Assembly: GCA_012719855.1 (NCBI GenBank)
Contig: JAAXZN010000001.1
Location: 1 to 64,000 of the forward strand
Reading direction: 5' to 3'
Source: Serratia liquefaciens
GTDB taxonomy: Bacteria > Pseudomonadota > Gammaproteobacteria > Enterobacterales > Enterobacteriaceae
DNA: 64,000 nt
The notes under the pieces are model-generated. The model saw nothing but the letters and a program-made list of their open reading frames with translations, was not told where the DNA came from and ran no database searches. Made by a program: the position numbers and the translations under genes. This document shows positions 51,598 to 60,510 of this stretch, piece after piece. Numbering within the stretch: position 1 is the first letter of the stretch; each line of letters opens with the position of its first letter.

Positions 51598-51845
51598 ATC
51601 ACTGATTATTTACATGAGTGATAGTGCGTTATTTATTATTATTGAACTAATATCGAATTGTCTGTTTTTTAACTTGATGTATTAATTATAATAATAAAAT
51701 TCCTATTTATGTATTCCATTTTATATTGCTTTATATTATTTAGTTACTAGACTGCCAGTAAGGCAGAAAGATAAAGCCTGTACTCCTGCCTCCGTTCGTT
51801 TCCTCATAAAATCGTCGACCTGCGGGCCGGCTGGGCGAGGGCTTG
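51598..51845. other. Very AT-rich leader upstream of the sulfur cassette
   Basis: About 150 bases are almost pure A/T (TTATTTATTATTATTG-like sequence), then the composition returns to normal shortly before the flavoprotein start. No gene is visible. It must contain the cassette promoter; such DNA is a typical target for H-NS-like silencers (inference). It marks the border between the conserved eno block and accessory genes. Confidence 0.6.
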
Positions 51846-53036
51846 ATGCGTAACAGGATTGTGGTTGTCGGTGGCGGCACCGGAGGGACCATATTAGCCA
51901 ATTTACTGGCCACGAAATTACATCGGGAAATCTTGAATAATAAAGTTGAGTTATTGATGATTTCGGATTCTCCGGTCCATTATTATAAACCCGCTTTTAT
52001 GTACGTTGCCTTTAACGCTTTTTTCAAACAGGAATTAACCCGCTCCCAGCAAAGCCTGCTGCGTCCGGAAATTCAGTTTATTGTCGATAAAGCGGAGCGC
52101 TTTGATTTAATTCAGCGTGTGATCCATACCCGCAGCGGCAAACAGTATTCCTATGATTTTTTGGTGTTTGCCACCGGCTGCGTACCCTGGCCTGAACGTA
52201 TTCAAGGGCTGGCGCAGGCAGGCGATCATTTTTACCAATATCAGGCGGCCCGGCAGCTGGCGCAAAAGTTGTCGAGCATCGAAAAAGGCCGTATTTTCAT
52301 TACCGTCTCCTTCCCTGAGACGCCCAATGTGCCGCACCAGTGCGGTATTGCCCCGATAGAAACCACCCTGATGCTCGATGATTACCTGCGTCGACGCGGA
52401 GTGCGTAAAGCGGTTGAAATTGTTTATACCTATCCGAGTGTTTCGCAGTTGCTGCGTAACTGCCTGTTTTTACAGCGTCCAACCGCGGAGGCCTTGCCGG
52501 GTATTTTCGCCGCGCGGGATATTCGCCATCAGCGCGGGTTTACTCTCAGTCGGGTGGATGCACAGCAGAAAATCGCTTATTCCGCCGAAGGTGAGCAACA
52601 GCCGTTCGATATTTTGATGGCTACCCCGCCTATCCGCGCGGTAGAGGCGGTGCGCAACACGGGCCTGAGCGAGAGCCACAACGGCGAAGGCTGGTTGCCG
52701 ACCGACCACCAGACGTTACAGGTCTACGGCCAGCAAGGAGTCTATGTCATCGGCGATACGGTGGATCTGCCGGTCAGCAAGGCCGGTGGCTCCTGCCACA
52801 ATCAGGCACCGGTGATTGCCGACAATATCGTGGCGGAACTGAGGCTGGGCCAGACCGTCAGCCACTACGACGGCAAGGTGCAGGCCATTGCCCAAATGGG
52901 GCTGCAGGCCGGGATGCCGCTGGTTTATGACTACCGTCACGATGTGTTGCCAACTCCCTCAACCAAGGCGGGCGGCATGCTGCGCAACGGTTTTAATCGC
53001 GGGCTCTACTGGGCAACGGTACGCGGGCTGATATAA
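51846..53036 (+). CDS. Sulfide:quinone oxidoreductase-like FAD flavoprotein
   Basis: A 396-residue FAD/NAD(P)-type oxidoreductase. VVVGGGTGGTILANLL (6-21) is the Rossmann dinucleotide loop, FATGC the second one, and VYVIGDTVDLPVSKAGG the flavin site. C166 in VPHQCGIAP and C317 in KAGGSCHNQAP fall where sulfide:quinone reductases have their redox cysteines; C112 and C206 are also present. A C-terminal amphipathic segment (GFNRGLYWATVRGLI) could attach it to the membrane. The ATG at 51846 fits the GAGGG site; a TTG precedes it. Likely oxidises sulfide to polysulfide. Substrate is inferred. Confidence 0.78.
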   Translation: MRNRIVVVGGGTGGTILANLLATKLHREILNNKVELLMISDSPVHYYKPAFMYVAFNAFFKQELTRSQQSLLRPEIQFIVDKAERFDLIQRVIHTRSGKQYSYDFLVFATGCVPWPERIQGLAQAGDHFYQYQAARQLAQKLSSIEKGRIFITVSFPETPNVPHQCGIAPIETTLMLDDYLRRRGVRKAVEIVYTYPSVSQLLRNCLFLQRPTAEALPGIFAARDIRHQRGFTLSRVDAQQKIAYSAEGEQQPFDILMATPPIRAVEAVRNTGLSESHNGEGWLPTDHQTLQVYGQQGVYVIGDTVDLPVSKAGGSCHNQAPVIADNIVAELRLGQTVSHYDGKVQAIAQMGLQAGMPLVYDYRHDVLPTPSTKAGGMLRNGFNRGLYWATVRGLI

Positions 53037-53046
53037 CGGAGGGCCT

Positions 53047-53418
53047 ATGAACGCATCTGAACATGAACCGCTGGCGGCTTTGCTGGAGAAGCTACAGCCG
53101 CTGCTGGCCGGCGGGCGGCTTGATAACGTGGTCGATCTGTTGTCGCTGCTCTCTGATCTGGTGGATATCGCCGATAACGCACTGGTGGAAAAGTTGGCCG
53201 GCGTTTTTGAAGACCTGGTAGCCGCGGGGTGGGAGAGTGGAACGGCGCTGAAAATGGCGCATACCGAATTGCAGTTGGACTCGTCTCCCGCCACTTTTCG
53301 TGCGCTGTATGCCTTGTTGCGACAGCCGGACACCTTGCTGGGCCTGATGCTGGTACTGCGCACTTTGCAAATCGTTGGCCAGCGCATGCGCAGCAGCGCA
53401 CTGCCCACGGACGTTTGA
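53047..53418 (+). CDS. DUF1641-like protein
   Basis: A 123-residue, mostly helical protein. Segments LLSLLSDLVDIADNALVEKLAG and TLLGLMLVLRTLQIVGQRM resemble DUF1641 proteins, which commonly accompany sulfide:quinone-reductase-like flavoproteins. No enzymatic motif is visible. It starts 10 bases after the flavoprotein with a good GGAGG site, so the two are one operon and it is probably an accessory subunit. Confidence 0.65.
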   Translation: MNASEHEPLAALLEKLQPLLAGGRLDNVVDLLSLLSDLVDIADNALVEKLAGVFEDLVAAGWESGTALKMAHTELQLDSSPATFRALYALLRQPDTLLGLMLVLRTLQIVGQRMRSSALPTDV

Positions 53419-53464
53419 TCGAACTAATCGTCATTGCTTTCACTCACTCAGGTAAGGAGTTGTC

Positions 53465-54661
53465 ATGTCTGCCACCTTCAGGCAAGCCTTTGCAACACGC
53501 GCCATCCATCATGGTTACGATCCTCAGCAGTTCCTCGGGGCGCTCAGCCCACCGGTGTTTATGAGTTCGACCTTTACCTTCCCGACGGCGGAATATGGCG
53601 GTGCCTGTTTTGACGGCAGCGAGACGGGGTATTTTTATTCACGCATCTCCAACCCGACCCTTAACCTGCTGGAACAGCGGATCGCCAATCTCGAGGGCGG
53701 AGAGGCTGCGGTGGCCTTTGCTTCGGGCATGGGCGCGATTACCGCCTGCTGTTGGACGCTGCTCAATCCGGGGGATGAGCTGATTGTCGATGAAACCATT
53801 TACGGCTGCACCTTCAGTTATTTCCATCACGGATTGGCGCGCTACGGTGTGAAAATCACCCACGTCGACCTGACCCGACCGGAGCGGCTGGCGGCGGCGA
53901 TAGGTCCCCGGACCCGCATGGTATATTGCGAAACGCCGGCCAACCCGAATATGCGTTTGGTCGATATTGCCGCAGTGGCCGAAATCGCTCACCGCCAACA
54001 GGCGTTGCTGCTGGTGGATAACACCTATTGCACGCCGTATCTGCAACGGCCGCTGGAACGGGGGGCCGATATAGTGGTGCACTCCGCCACCAAATACATC
54101 GGGGGGCATGGCGATTTGTTGGCCGGGTTGGTAGTGACGCGTCAGGATTTGGCTCAGGACATCCGCTTGGTCGGGCTGAAAGACATGAACGGTGCGGTGC
54201 TGTCGGCCCAGGATGCCGCATTGCTGCTGCGCGGTTTAAAAACCCTGCCGTTACGTATGGAACGCCATTGCGACAACGCCCAGCGTCTGGCGGAAATGCT
54301 GGCTCAGCATTCGGCGGTAGAACGTGTCTATTATCCCGGACTGGAGGATTTTCCCCAGTATGAGTTGGCGCAGCGGCAAATGGCGCGGCCGGGCGGCATG
54401 CTGGCGTTTGAACTCAAAGGCGGCATGGCGGCGGGCATCCGCTTCCTCAATGCGCTGCGTTTGATCTTGCGCGCAGTCAGCCTGGGGGATTGCGAATCGC
54501 TGGCACAGCATCCCGCCAGCATGACCCACTCGGCCTACAGTCCCGAAGAGCGGCAGCGTCACCATATCAGCGATGGGCTGATACGCTTGTCTGCCGGCCT
54601 GGAAGATCTTGGTGACTTGAAGGCCGATATTCGTCAGGCCTTGGCGCAAAAAGATCCTTGA
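53465..54661 (+). CDS. Methionine gamma-lyase (PLP)
   Basis: A 398-residue Cys/Met-metabolism PLP enzyme, the same length as Pseudomonas putida methionine gamma-lyase and very alike throughout ([27 protein letters not shown]). The PLP lysine is K210 in [13 protein letters not shown]113 and C115 in YGCTF, and K239-D240, match the residues that separate methionine gamma-lyase from cystathionine enzymes. Expected reaction: methionine to methanethiol, 2-oxobutyrate and ammonia; homocysteine and cysteine would give sulfide. Third gene of the cassette. Confidence 0.88.
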   Translation: MSATFRQAFATRAIHHGYDPQQFLGALSPPVFMSSTFTFPTAEYGGACFDGSETGYFYSRISNPTLNLLEQRIANLEGGEAAVAFASGMGAITACCWTLLNPGDELIVDETIYGCTFSYFHHGLARYGVKITHVDLTRPERLAAAIGPRTRMVYCETPANPNMRLVDIAAVAEIAHRQQALLLVDNTYCTPYLQRPLERGADIVVHSATKYIGGHGDLLAGLVVTRQDLAQDIRLVGLKDMNGAVLSAQDAALLLRGLKTLPLRMERHCDNAQRLAEMLAQHSAVERVYYPGLEDFPQYELAQRQMARPGGMLAFELKGGMAAGIRFLNALRLILRAVSLGDCESLAQHPASMTHSAYSPEERQRHHISDGLIRLSAGLEDLGDLKADIRQALAQKDP

Positions 54662-54686
54662 TGCCCCCGCCCAGCGGGAAGGGGCA
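54662..54686. other. Imperfect hairpin between convergent units
   Basis: TGCCCC (54662-54667) pairs with GGGGCA (54681-54686), with an inner CGC/GCG pairing and loop CCA. It fills the 29-base gap between the lyase and the convergent hut operon end. No T-run is present, so termination efficiency is doubtful. Confidence 0.4.
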
Positions 54687-54690
54687 AGCG

Positions 54691-56214
54691 TTAGCCTAGC
54701 GCAGGGGCAATTTCCGCCAGCGCCCGTTCGTCCTGCAATAGCGCCGCGCTGCTGGCAATGTCGGGCGCCAACCAGCGATCCTGATGGTAAGGTTCTACCC
54801 TTTGGCGCAGCTGTCGCCAGGCGCGCCCGGTACCTTCGCCGAAGCGTTGCTGTTGCAAAAACTCGAAGGCCTGCGCCGCCAGCAGGTATTCAATCGCCAG
54901 GATCTGGTTAACGTTGGCCAACAGCTTATGCAGCCGCAATGCCGCACCGGTCCCCAGACTGAGGTGATCTTCCTGCAGCGCCGAAGTGACATAGTTATCC
55001 ACTACGCAAGGCTGTGACAGCTGGCGGTTCTCTGCGCACAGCGATGCCGCCACGTATTGGGCGATCATCATGCCGGAATTGACGCCTGGCTCACTGACCA
55101 AAAATGGCGGCAAACCGCTGACCAGTGGGTTAATCAGACGATCGATACGCCGTTCGGCGATACCGCCGAGTTCGGCGATAGCGATCGCCAACACATCGGC
55201 GGCCATCGCGACCGATTCGCCGTGCGGATTGGCCTGTGACATGACGCGGAAGTTATCCGGCGTGCCAAGCAGCAGCGGGTTATCGGTGGTGCCGTTCAGT
55301 TCGGTTTCAATCTGTCGTTCGGCATGGATAATTTGATCGCGGCAGGCGCCGTGTACCTGCGGAATAGAGCGGATGCTCAGCGCATCCTGCGTGCGAATAC
55401 CTTTGCTGGCGGCAATCACCTCGCTGCCGTTGAGCAGCGCCCGCAGATTGGCGCCCACCCGTTGCATGCCTGGGTGCGGTTTCAACGCCAGTATTTCCTC
55501 GTCGAAGGCGGCAATTTGTCCGCGTAAAGCTTCAAAGCTCATGGCACCCAACACATCTGCCCAACGGGCCAGTCGCCAAGCGTCGGCAAGCGCCAGGCAG
55601 CTCAGCCCGGTCATGCAGGGCGTACCATTGACCAGGCACAGGCCATCTTTGGCCCCGAGCGGTGGCAGCGCTATACCTTCTTCCGCCAGCGCCTGAGCGG
55701 CGGCGACGACCTGCCCGCGATAGCTGACCTCACCGAGCCCGAGCAGGGCAACGCTGACGTGCGCCATATGGGTCAGATAGCCGACCGACCCCTGCGACGG
55801 CACCTGGGGCGTGACGCCGCGGTTGAGCAGTGCCAGCAGCGCCTCAACCACTGGCCGTTGGATGCCGGATTTACCGTGGCTGTAGTTCACGATAGCGCAG
55901 CAAATAATGGCGCGGGTCTGTTCATCGCTCAACGGTGTACCTACCCCGCAGGCGTGGCTCATCAAGGTATTGCGCGACAGCTGCGCCAACTGTTCGCCGT
56001 GCAGCGCCTGGTTACAGAGCGCGCCCAGGCCGGTATTGACGCCGTAGGCGCGTTGTTCGCTGGTGACGATTTGCTGGACGATAGCCTGCGCGTTCTCAAT
56101 ACGTGCCCAGGCCGTGTCCGACAGGCTGAGAGGCACCCTATGACGCGCGACCGCTACCACGTCCTGCCAGCGCAGCGGCTGGCGGTCGATCTCTACTGAA
56201 GAAGGATATTGCAT
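54691..56214 (-). CDS. Histidine ammonia-lyase paralogue lacking the MIO triad
   Basis: A 507-residue HutH-like protein, last gene of the hut operon. Family landmarks are kept: Y57 in YGVNTG, H87 in SHACGVG, N196 in VNGTP, Q276, R282 and E415 in QEDHLS. However the cofactor-forming Ala-Ser-Gly is absent: after GSVG (142-145) the chain goes straight to YLTHMAH, so exactly three residues are missing versus HutH. The active-site Tyr of DPYSLR is L279. I read the codons directly and the frame is intact. Start at the ATG at 56214 with GAGGA upstream; the GTG at 56241 is less likely. Possibly a non-canonical lyase or a regulator. Second hutH copies sit next to hutXWV in Pseudomonas. Confidence 0.85.
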   Translation of the reverse strand: MQYPSSVEIDRQPLRWQDVVAVARHRVPLSLSDTAWARIENAQAIVQQIVTSEQRAYGVNTGLGALCNQALHGEQLAQLSRNTLMSHACGVGTPLSDEQTRAIICCAIVNYSHGKSGIQRPVVEALLALLNRGVTPQVPSQGSVGYLTHMAHVSVALLGLGEVSYRGQVVAAAQALAEEGIALPPLGAKDGLCLVNGTPCMTGLSCLALADAWRLARWADVLGAMSFEALRGQIAAFDEEILALKPHPGMQRVGANLRALLNGSEVIAASKGIRTQDALSIRSIPQVHGACRDQIIHAERQIETELNGTTDNPLLLGTPDNFRVMSQANPHGESVAMAADVLAIAIAELGGIAERRIDRLINPLVSGLPPFLVSEPGVNSGMMIAQYVAASLCAENRQLSQPCVVDNYVTSALQEDHLSLGTGAALRLHKLLANVNQILAIEYLLAAQAFEFLQQQRFGEGTGRAWRQLRQRVEPYHQDRWLAPDIASSAALLQDERALAEIAPALG

Positions 56215-56224
56215 TTGGGGTTCC

Positions 56225-57082
56225 TCAGGCACGGGCCACACTCATCGGACGGGGTTTTTGCACATTTTCATCCAGCGCCAGGCGGCGTTGCACGAAGCGG
56301 TTAACGTATTCGTCGGCCGGGTTGTTAAGAATGTCCTGCGGCGTGCCGACCTGGATCAGTTTACCGTCCTTCAGGATCGCGATCCGGTTGCCGATGCGTA
56401 CCGCCTCATCCAGATCGTGGGTGATAAACACCAGCGTTTTGTGCAGCTCTTTTTGCAGCGCCAGCAGTTGATCCTGCATCTCGGCGCGAATCAACGGATC
56501 CAGTGCGCTGAAGGCTTCGTCCAGCAAAATGATATCGGTATCGGTGGCCAGCGCACGCGCCAGCCCGACGCGTTGACGCATGCCGCCGGAGAGTTGATGG
56601 GGGTAGGATTTCTCATAGCCCTTCAGCCCTACGGTGTTGATCCAGTGCAGCGCACGCTCCTGATACACCTCTTTATTCTCCCCCCGCACTTTCAGGCCAT
56701 AGCCCACGTTGTCCAGCACCGTTTTGTGCGGCAGCAGGCCAAAGCTCTGAAACACCATGCTGATCTTGTGGCGACGGAAGTGCTCAAGCTGCTTTTCGTC
56801 GTAGCGCAGGATATCTTCACCGTCTACCAGGATCTGGCCGCTGGTGGGATCGATCAGGCGGTTGAAGTGACGTACCAAGGTGGATTTTCCCGATCCGGAC
56901 AGGCCCATGATCACGAAGATCTCACCGGCTTCGATCGACATCGACAGATCGTGCACGCCGATCACGCAGTCCGTCGCGGCCTGCACTTCCTGCTTGGTTT
57001 TTCCTTGTTGGCTCAGCGCCAATGCCGCCGCTGTTTTATGGCCGAAGATCTTGTAGACGTTTTTGATTTCTATTTTGTTCAT
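56225..57082 (-). CDS. hutV: ABC transporter ATPase, HutV/ProV type
   Basis: A 285-residue ABC ATPase of the glycine-betaine/proline class. Walker A is GLSGSGKST, the signature LSGGMRQRVGLARAL, Walker B DIILLDEAFSALDP, and the switch His is in VFITHDLDEA. It lacks the C-terminal CBS pair of E. coli ProV (400 residues), fitting HutV or ChoV-like proteins that do not sense osmolarity. Located between the permease gene and the hutH paralogue. Likely energises histidine uptake; substrate inferred from context. Confidence 0.82.
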   Translation of the reverse strand: MNKIEIKNVYKIFGHKTAAALALSQQGKTKQEVQAATDCVIGVHDLSMSIEAGEIFVIMGLSGSGKSTLVRHFNRLIDPTSGQILVDGEDILRYDEKQLEHFRRHKISMVFQSFGLLPHKTVLDNVGYGLKVRGENKEVYQERALHWINTVGLKGYEKSYPHQLSGGMRQRVGLARALATDTDIILLDEAFSALDPLIRAEMQDQLLALQKELHKTLVFITHDLDEAVRIGNRIAILKDGKLIQVGTPQDILNNPADEYVNRFVQRRLALDENVQKPRPMSVARA

Positions 57083-57087
57083 CGGGG

Positions 57088-57933
57088 TTACCTCGCAACG
57101 GCGGTGCGGCCGTAAGCCTGAGTGATGCGATCAATGACCACGGCCAGAATGACGATCGCCAGCCCGGCTTCCAGTCCCAGCCCGACGTTCAGCGTCTGAA
57201 TACCCACCAACACGTCTTCGCCCAGCCCACGAGCGCCGATCATTGACGCGACCACGACCATCGACAACGACATCATGGTGGTCTGGTTGATACCGGCCAT
57301 GATGCTCGGCAGCGCCAACGGCAACTGGACGCCGAACAGCTTCTGCCAGCGGTTGGCGCCAAAGGCGGTGACGGACTCCATCACTTCCTTGTCCACCTGG
57401 CGGATGCCCAAATCGGTCAGGCGGATCAGCGGTGGCGTGGCGTAGATCACCGTTGCCAGAATGGCCGGCACCTTGCCCAGGCCGAACAGCATCAATACCG
57501 GGATCAGGTAGACGAAGCTCGGCATGGTTTGCATCACGTCCATCAGCGGCATCATTACCGCCCGTACGCGATCGCTACGCGCCGCCAAAATGCCTTGCGG
57601 AATGCCGATAATCACCGCCAGCAGCGTGGCGACCAGCACCAGCGCCAGGGTTTGCATCAATTTGTCCCACATCCCGGCGGTACCGACCAACAGCAACAGG
57701 CCGACGATCACCAGGGTTGGCAGCCAACGGCGGGTGGCGTGCCAGGCCAGTAGCCCGACCACGGCCAGCATTACCCACCACGGGGTGGTGCGCAGCAGGC
57801 TTTCGAGGTGGATCACCGCCCACAGCAGGGTGTCGGAGATCTTGCGGAACATATCGCCATAGTGGGTGACCAACACGTCGACCCAGCGGTTGATCCAATC
57901 GGCGATGGAAAAGGTAAAACGTTCTGGAAACAT
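57088..57933 (-). CDS. hutW: ABC transporter permease, HutW/ProW type
   Basis: A 281-residue inner-membrane permease with about six or seven hydrophobic segments. The coupling-loop region AFGANRWQKLFGVQLPLALPSIMAGINQT follows the EAA-type pattern. An N-terminal domain precedes the first membrane span, as in betaine permeases. Five bases before hutV. Proposed membrane subunit of the histidine importer. Confidence 0.82.
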   Translation of the reverse strand: MFPERFTFSIADWINRWVDVLVTHYGDMFRKISDTLLWAVIHLESLLRTTPWWVMLAVVGLLAWHATRRWLPTLVIVGLLLLVGTAGMWDKLMQTLALVLVATLLAVIIGIPQGILAARSDRVRAVMMPLMDVMQTMPSFVYLIPVLMLFGLGKVPAILATVIYATPPLIRLTDLGIRQVDKEVMESVTAFGANRWQKLFGVQLPLALPSIMAGINQTTMMSLSMVVVASMIGARGLGEDVLVGIQTLNVGLGLEAGLAIVILAVVIDRITQAYGRTAVAR

Positions 57934-58000
57934 AAGTTTTCCCCTGTCTGACCCGAAACCTATCCGATTACGGGTGGGTGTTCACGGAATGCTAAAGCGG

Positions 58001-58966
58001 TTACAAGGAAGCCTGAATTTTTTTCGCTGCGTCTTCGCTGACCCACTGTTTCCAGATATCCGGGTGCTGCTTGAAGAACTCCAGCGCCAGCTTCTGGGAG
58101 CTGATGCGTTCCTTGCTCATGCGCGCCAGATTCTGGTTAACCAGATCGAGCGGCAGATTCACTTTTGACAACACCTGCACCAGCTCAGGTGCCTGCTGGT
58201 TAAACACGCTGGAAATGCCGACCTTGATGTGGATGTTCTTGTCCACGCCCGGCTCTTCCAGTTTCACCAGATCGAGCTGGCCCATAATCGGGGTAGGGGA
58301 CCAATAGTAGAAGAGGATAGGTTCGCCGCGACGGTAGCTGGAAAGAATGGCGGTATCCAGCGCCGGGCCGGTGCCAGGGCGGAAGTTGGTGAACTTGTCG
58401 TCCAAGTTGAATTTTTTCAGGATCGCACTGTTGTCCAGTTCGCAGGTCCAGCCGGCGGGGCAGTTGTAGAAGCGGCCTTTGTCCGGCTCTTCCTGATCGC
58501 GAAACACCTGCACGTATTTGGCGAGATCCGGGATGCTTTTCAGGTCCGGTGCCAGCGGTTTCAACTTACGCTTGGCATCGCCTTCAATCACATAACGCGG
58601 CACGTACCAGCCTTCAACCGCGCCGACAATGGGGGCACCGACGCTGACCGCTTTGCCGGCTTTCTCGGCCTTGTTCCAGACCTCACTGCGGCCGATCCAC
58701 TCTTCGGCGAAAATCTGAATGTCGTTGGTGCCGACCGCCTGCTCCATGGTGATGGAGTTGCCCGGCAACGCGTCGGTTTTACAGTCGTAACCCTTTTGCA
58801 GTACGTATTGCATCACGTCGGTCAGCAGCATGCCGCTTTCCCAGTTCAGTCCGGCAAACTTGACCGGTTTGCCGGATTCGCACCAGCCTGCTGCGCGTGC
58901 GGAGAGGCTGCCTGTCATCAGCCCGAGCGCGATCAGCGGTATCCATAATTTGTGTCGTGTTTGCAT
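58001..58966 (-). CDS. hutX: Periplasmic substrate-binding protein, HutX/ProX type
   Basis: A 321-residue OpuAC/ProX-class binding protein. The signal peptide ends near residue 25 (LSARA). Mature segments such as KFAGLNWESGMLLTDVM, GTNDIQIFAEEWIGRSEVW and LFYYWSPTPIMG carry several aromatic residues that could line a cation or amino-acid box. Four cysteines (C29, C62 and a close pair near NCPAGWTC) may form disulfides. First gene of the ABC set; ligand inferred to be histidine, but betaine or proline is possible. Confidence 0.82.
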   Translation of the reverse strand: MQTRHKLWIPLIALGLMTGSLSARAAGWCESGKPVKFAGLNWESGMLLTDVMQYVLQKGYDCKTDALPGNSITMEQAVGTNDIQIFAEEWIGRSEVWNKAEKAGKAVSVGAPIVGAVEGWYVPRYVIEGDAKRKLKPLAPDLKSIPDLAKYVQVFRDQEEPDKGRFYNCPAGWTCELDNSAILKKFNLDDKFTNFRPGTGPALDTAILSSYRRGEPILFYYWSPTPIMGQLDLVKLEEPGVDKNIHIKVGISSVFNQQAPELVQVLSKVNLPLDLVNQNLARMSKERISSQKLALEFFKQHPDIWKQWVSEDAAKKIQASL

Positions 58967-59018
58967 GTTGATACTCCACTTTAATGACGAAGAGCCCGGG
59001 AACGGCGGGCTCGTGAGA

Positions 59019-60410
59019 CTAATACTGTGGTGAGGACGTGACGGGTGAACCCCCGCCTTTTTTACGCACCCACAACCAGTAAGCCAGGGTAAGGAAGGCT
59101 ACCCACACCAACCCCACGTACAGGGCGATGCGGCTGTCTTCGAAGTAACCGAGCAGGCCGATGACGAACAGCATGAATACCGTCGCCAGTGCCGGTGCAA
59201 CCGGCCACCAGGGCACCGGGAAGCTCAGTTTGCTGACCTCTTGCGGCGTCAGCGTGCGGCGCATGGCGATCTGCGACAGCAGGATCATCAGCCATACCCA
59301 GACGGTGGCGAAGGTGGCGATGGAGGCGATGATCATAAACACCTGTTTTGGGATCAGGTAATTGAGCACCACCCCCAACAGCAGGGCAATGGACATCACC
59401 AGCACCGTCATCCAGGGCACGCCGTTGCCGGTCAGGCGGGTGAAGCTTTTGGGCGCCTGACCTTCCTGCGCCATGCCGTACATCATGCGGCCGGCGCCGA
59501 AAATGTCGCTGTTGATGGCGGAAATGGCGGCGGTGATCACCACCACATTCAGCACGTTGGCGGCGGAACTGATCCCCAGATTGCTGAAGATCTCAACAAA
59601 CGGGCTGCCGTTTTGGCCGATGCTGTTCCAGGGATAAATTGCCATCAGCACCAGCAGCGTCAGCACGTAGAACAACAGAATGCGAATCGGTACCGCATTG
59701 ATCGCTTTCGGCAGCACCTTCGCGGGGTCTTTTGCCTCGCTGGCGGTAATGCCGATGATCTCAATGCCGCCGAAGGCGAACATCACCACCGCCAGCGAGG
59801 CGACCACGCCGCCGATGCCGTTAGGCATAAAGCAGCCGTGCTGCCACAGGTTGCTGAGGCCGGTAGCGTGCTGGGTCTGACCGAAGCCAAACAGCATGAC
59901 CGCCGCCCCGCCGATGATCATCGCGACAATCGCCGCCACCTTGATCAACGACAGCCAGAACTCCATTTCGCCGAACACTTTCACGCTGCACAGGTTGAGC
60001 GCACCGATAAACATGATGATGCTGAGCACCCACACCCATTGGGCGACGTCCGGGAACCACAGCCCCATATAGATGCCGAAGGCGGTGACGTCCGCCAGGG
60101 CAACAATCACCATTTCGAAGGTATAGGTCCAGCCGGTGAGGAAACCGGCCAAGGGGCCAAGGTAGTGACTGGCATAATGACCGAAGGAGCCGGAGACCGG
60201 CTGATGCACCGCCATTTCACCCAGCGCGCGCATCACCATAAAGACCGCTGCACCGCCGACCAGATATGCCAGCAGCACCGCAGGGCCGGCCAACTGGATG
60301 GCTCCGGCGGAGCCGTAGAACAGACCGGTGCCGATGGCTGAGCCGAGCGCCATAAAGCGGATATGCCGCGCGTTTAGTCCGCGTCTGAGTTGTGTTGTTT
60401 CGTTATGCAT
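59019..60410 (-). CDS. hutT: Amino-acid permease, HutT/ProY type
   Basis: A 463-residue APC-superfamily transporter with about 12 membrane segments. [27 protein letters not shown] is the classic entry of the ProY/AroP/LysP group, and the central [19 protein letters not shown] is equally typical. It is close to E. coli ProY. The ATG at 60410 ([10 protein letters not shown]) is chosen; the frame upstream runs through a hairpin. Being inside the hut operon, histidine or urocanate uptake is the best guess. Confidence 0.85.
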   Translation of the reverse strand: MHNETTQLRRGLNARHIRFMALGSAIGTGLFYGSAGAIQLAGPAVLLAYLVGGAAVFMVMRALGEMAVHQPVSGSFGHYASHYLGPLAGFLTGWTYTFEMVIVALADVTAFGIYMGLWFPDVAQWVWVLSIIMFIGALNLCSVKVFGEMEFWLSLIKVAAIVAMIIGGAAVMLFGFGQTQHATGLSNLWQHGCFMPNGIGGVVASLAVVMFAFGGIEIIGITASEAKDPAKVLPKAINAVPIRILLFYVLTLLVLMAIYPWNSIGQNGSPFVEIFSNLGISSAANVLNVVVITAAISAINSDIFGAGRMMYGMAQEGQAPKSFTRLTGNGVPWMTVLVMSIALLLGVVLNYLIPKQVFMIIASIATFATVWVWLMILLSQIAMRRTLTPQEVSKLSFPVPWWPVAPALATVFMLFVIGLLGYFEDSRIALYVGLVWVAFLTLAYWLWVRKKGGGSPVTSSPQY

Positions 60411-60457
60411 GTTGCTTCCCGTCGAGTTTTTACGGCAGAACAGGCACGCGCTATCCG

Positions 60458-60480
60458 CACCGGGTGGAACGCACCCGGTG
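60458..60480 (-). other. Intra-operon hairpin between hutH and hutT
   Basis: Perfect 9-bp inverted repeat CACCGGGTG / CACCCGGTG with a 5-base loop, in the 100-base gap after the hutH stop. No T-run, so it is likely an mRNA-protecting or processing structure that sets hutUH expression apart from the transport genes. Confidence 0.5.
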
Positions 60481-60510
60481 GGACAGAACAAACTGCGTGG
60501 TAGGTTTTAT

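Noticed and set aside
55740-55800. Possible sequencing error or frameshift explaining the missing Ala-Ser-Gly
   Set aside because: Exactly nine bases are missing relative to HutH, the frame is open on both sides and the flanking family motifs align, so an error is unlikely.
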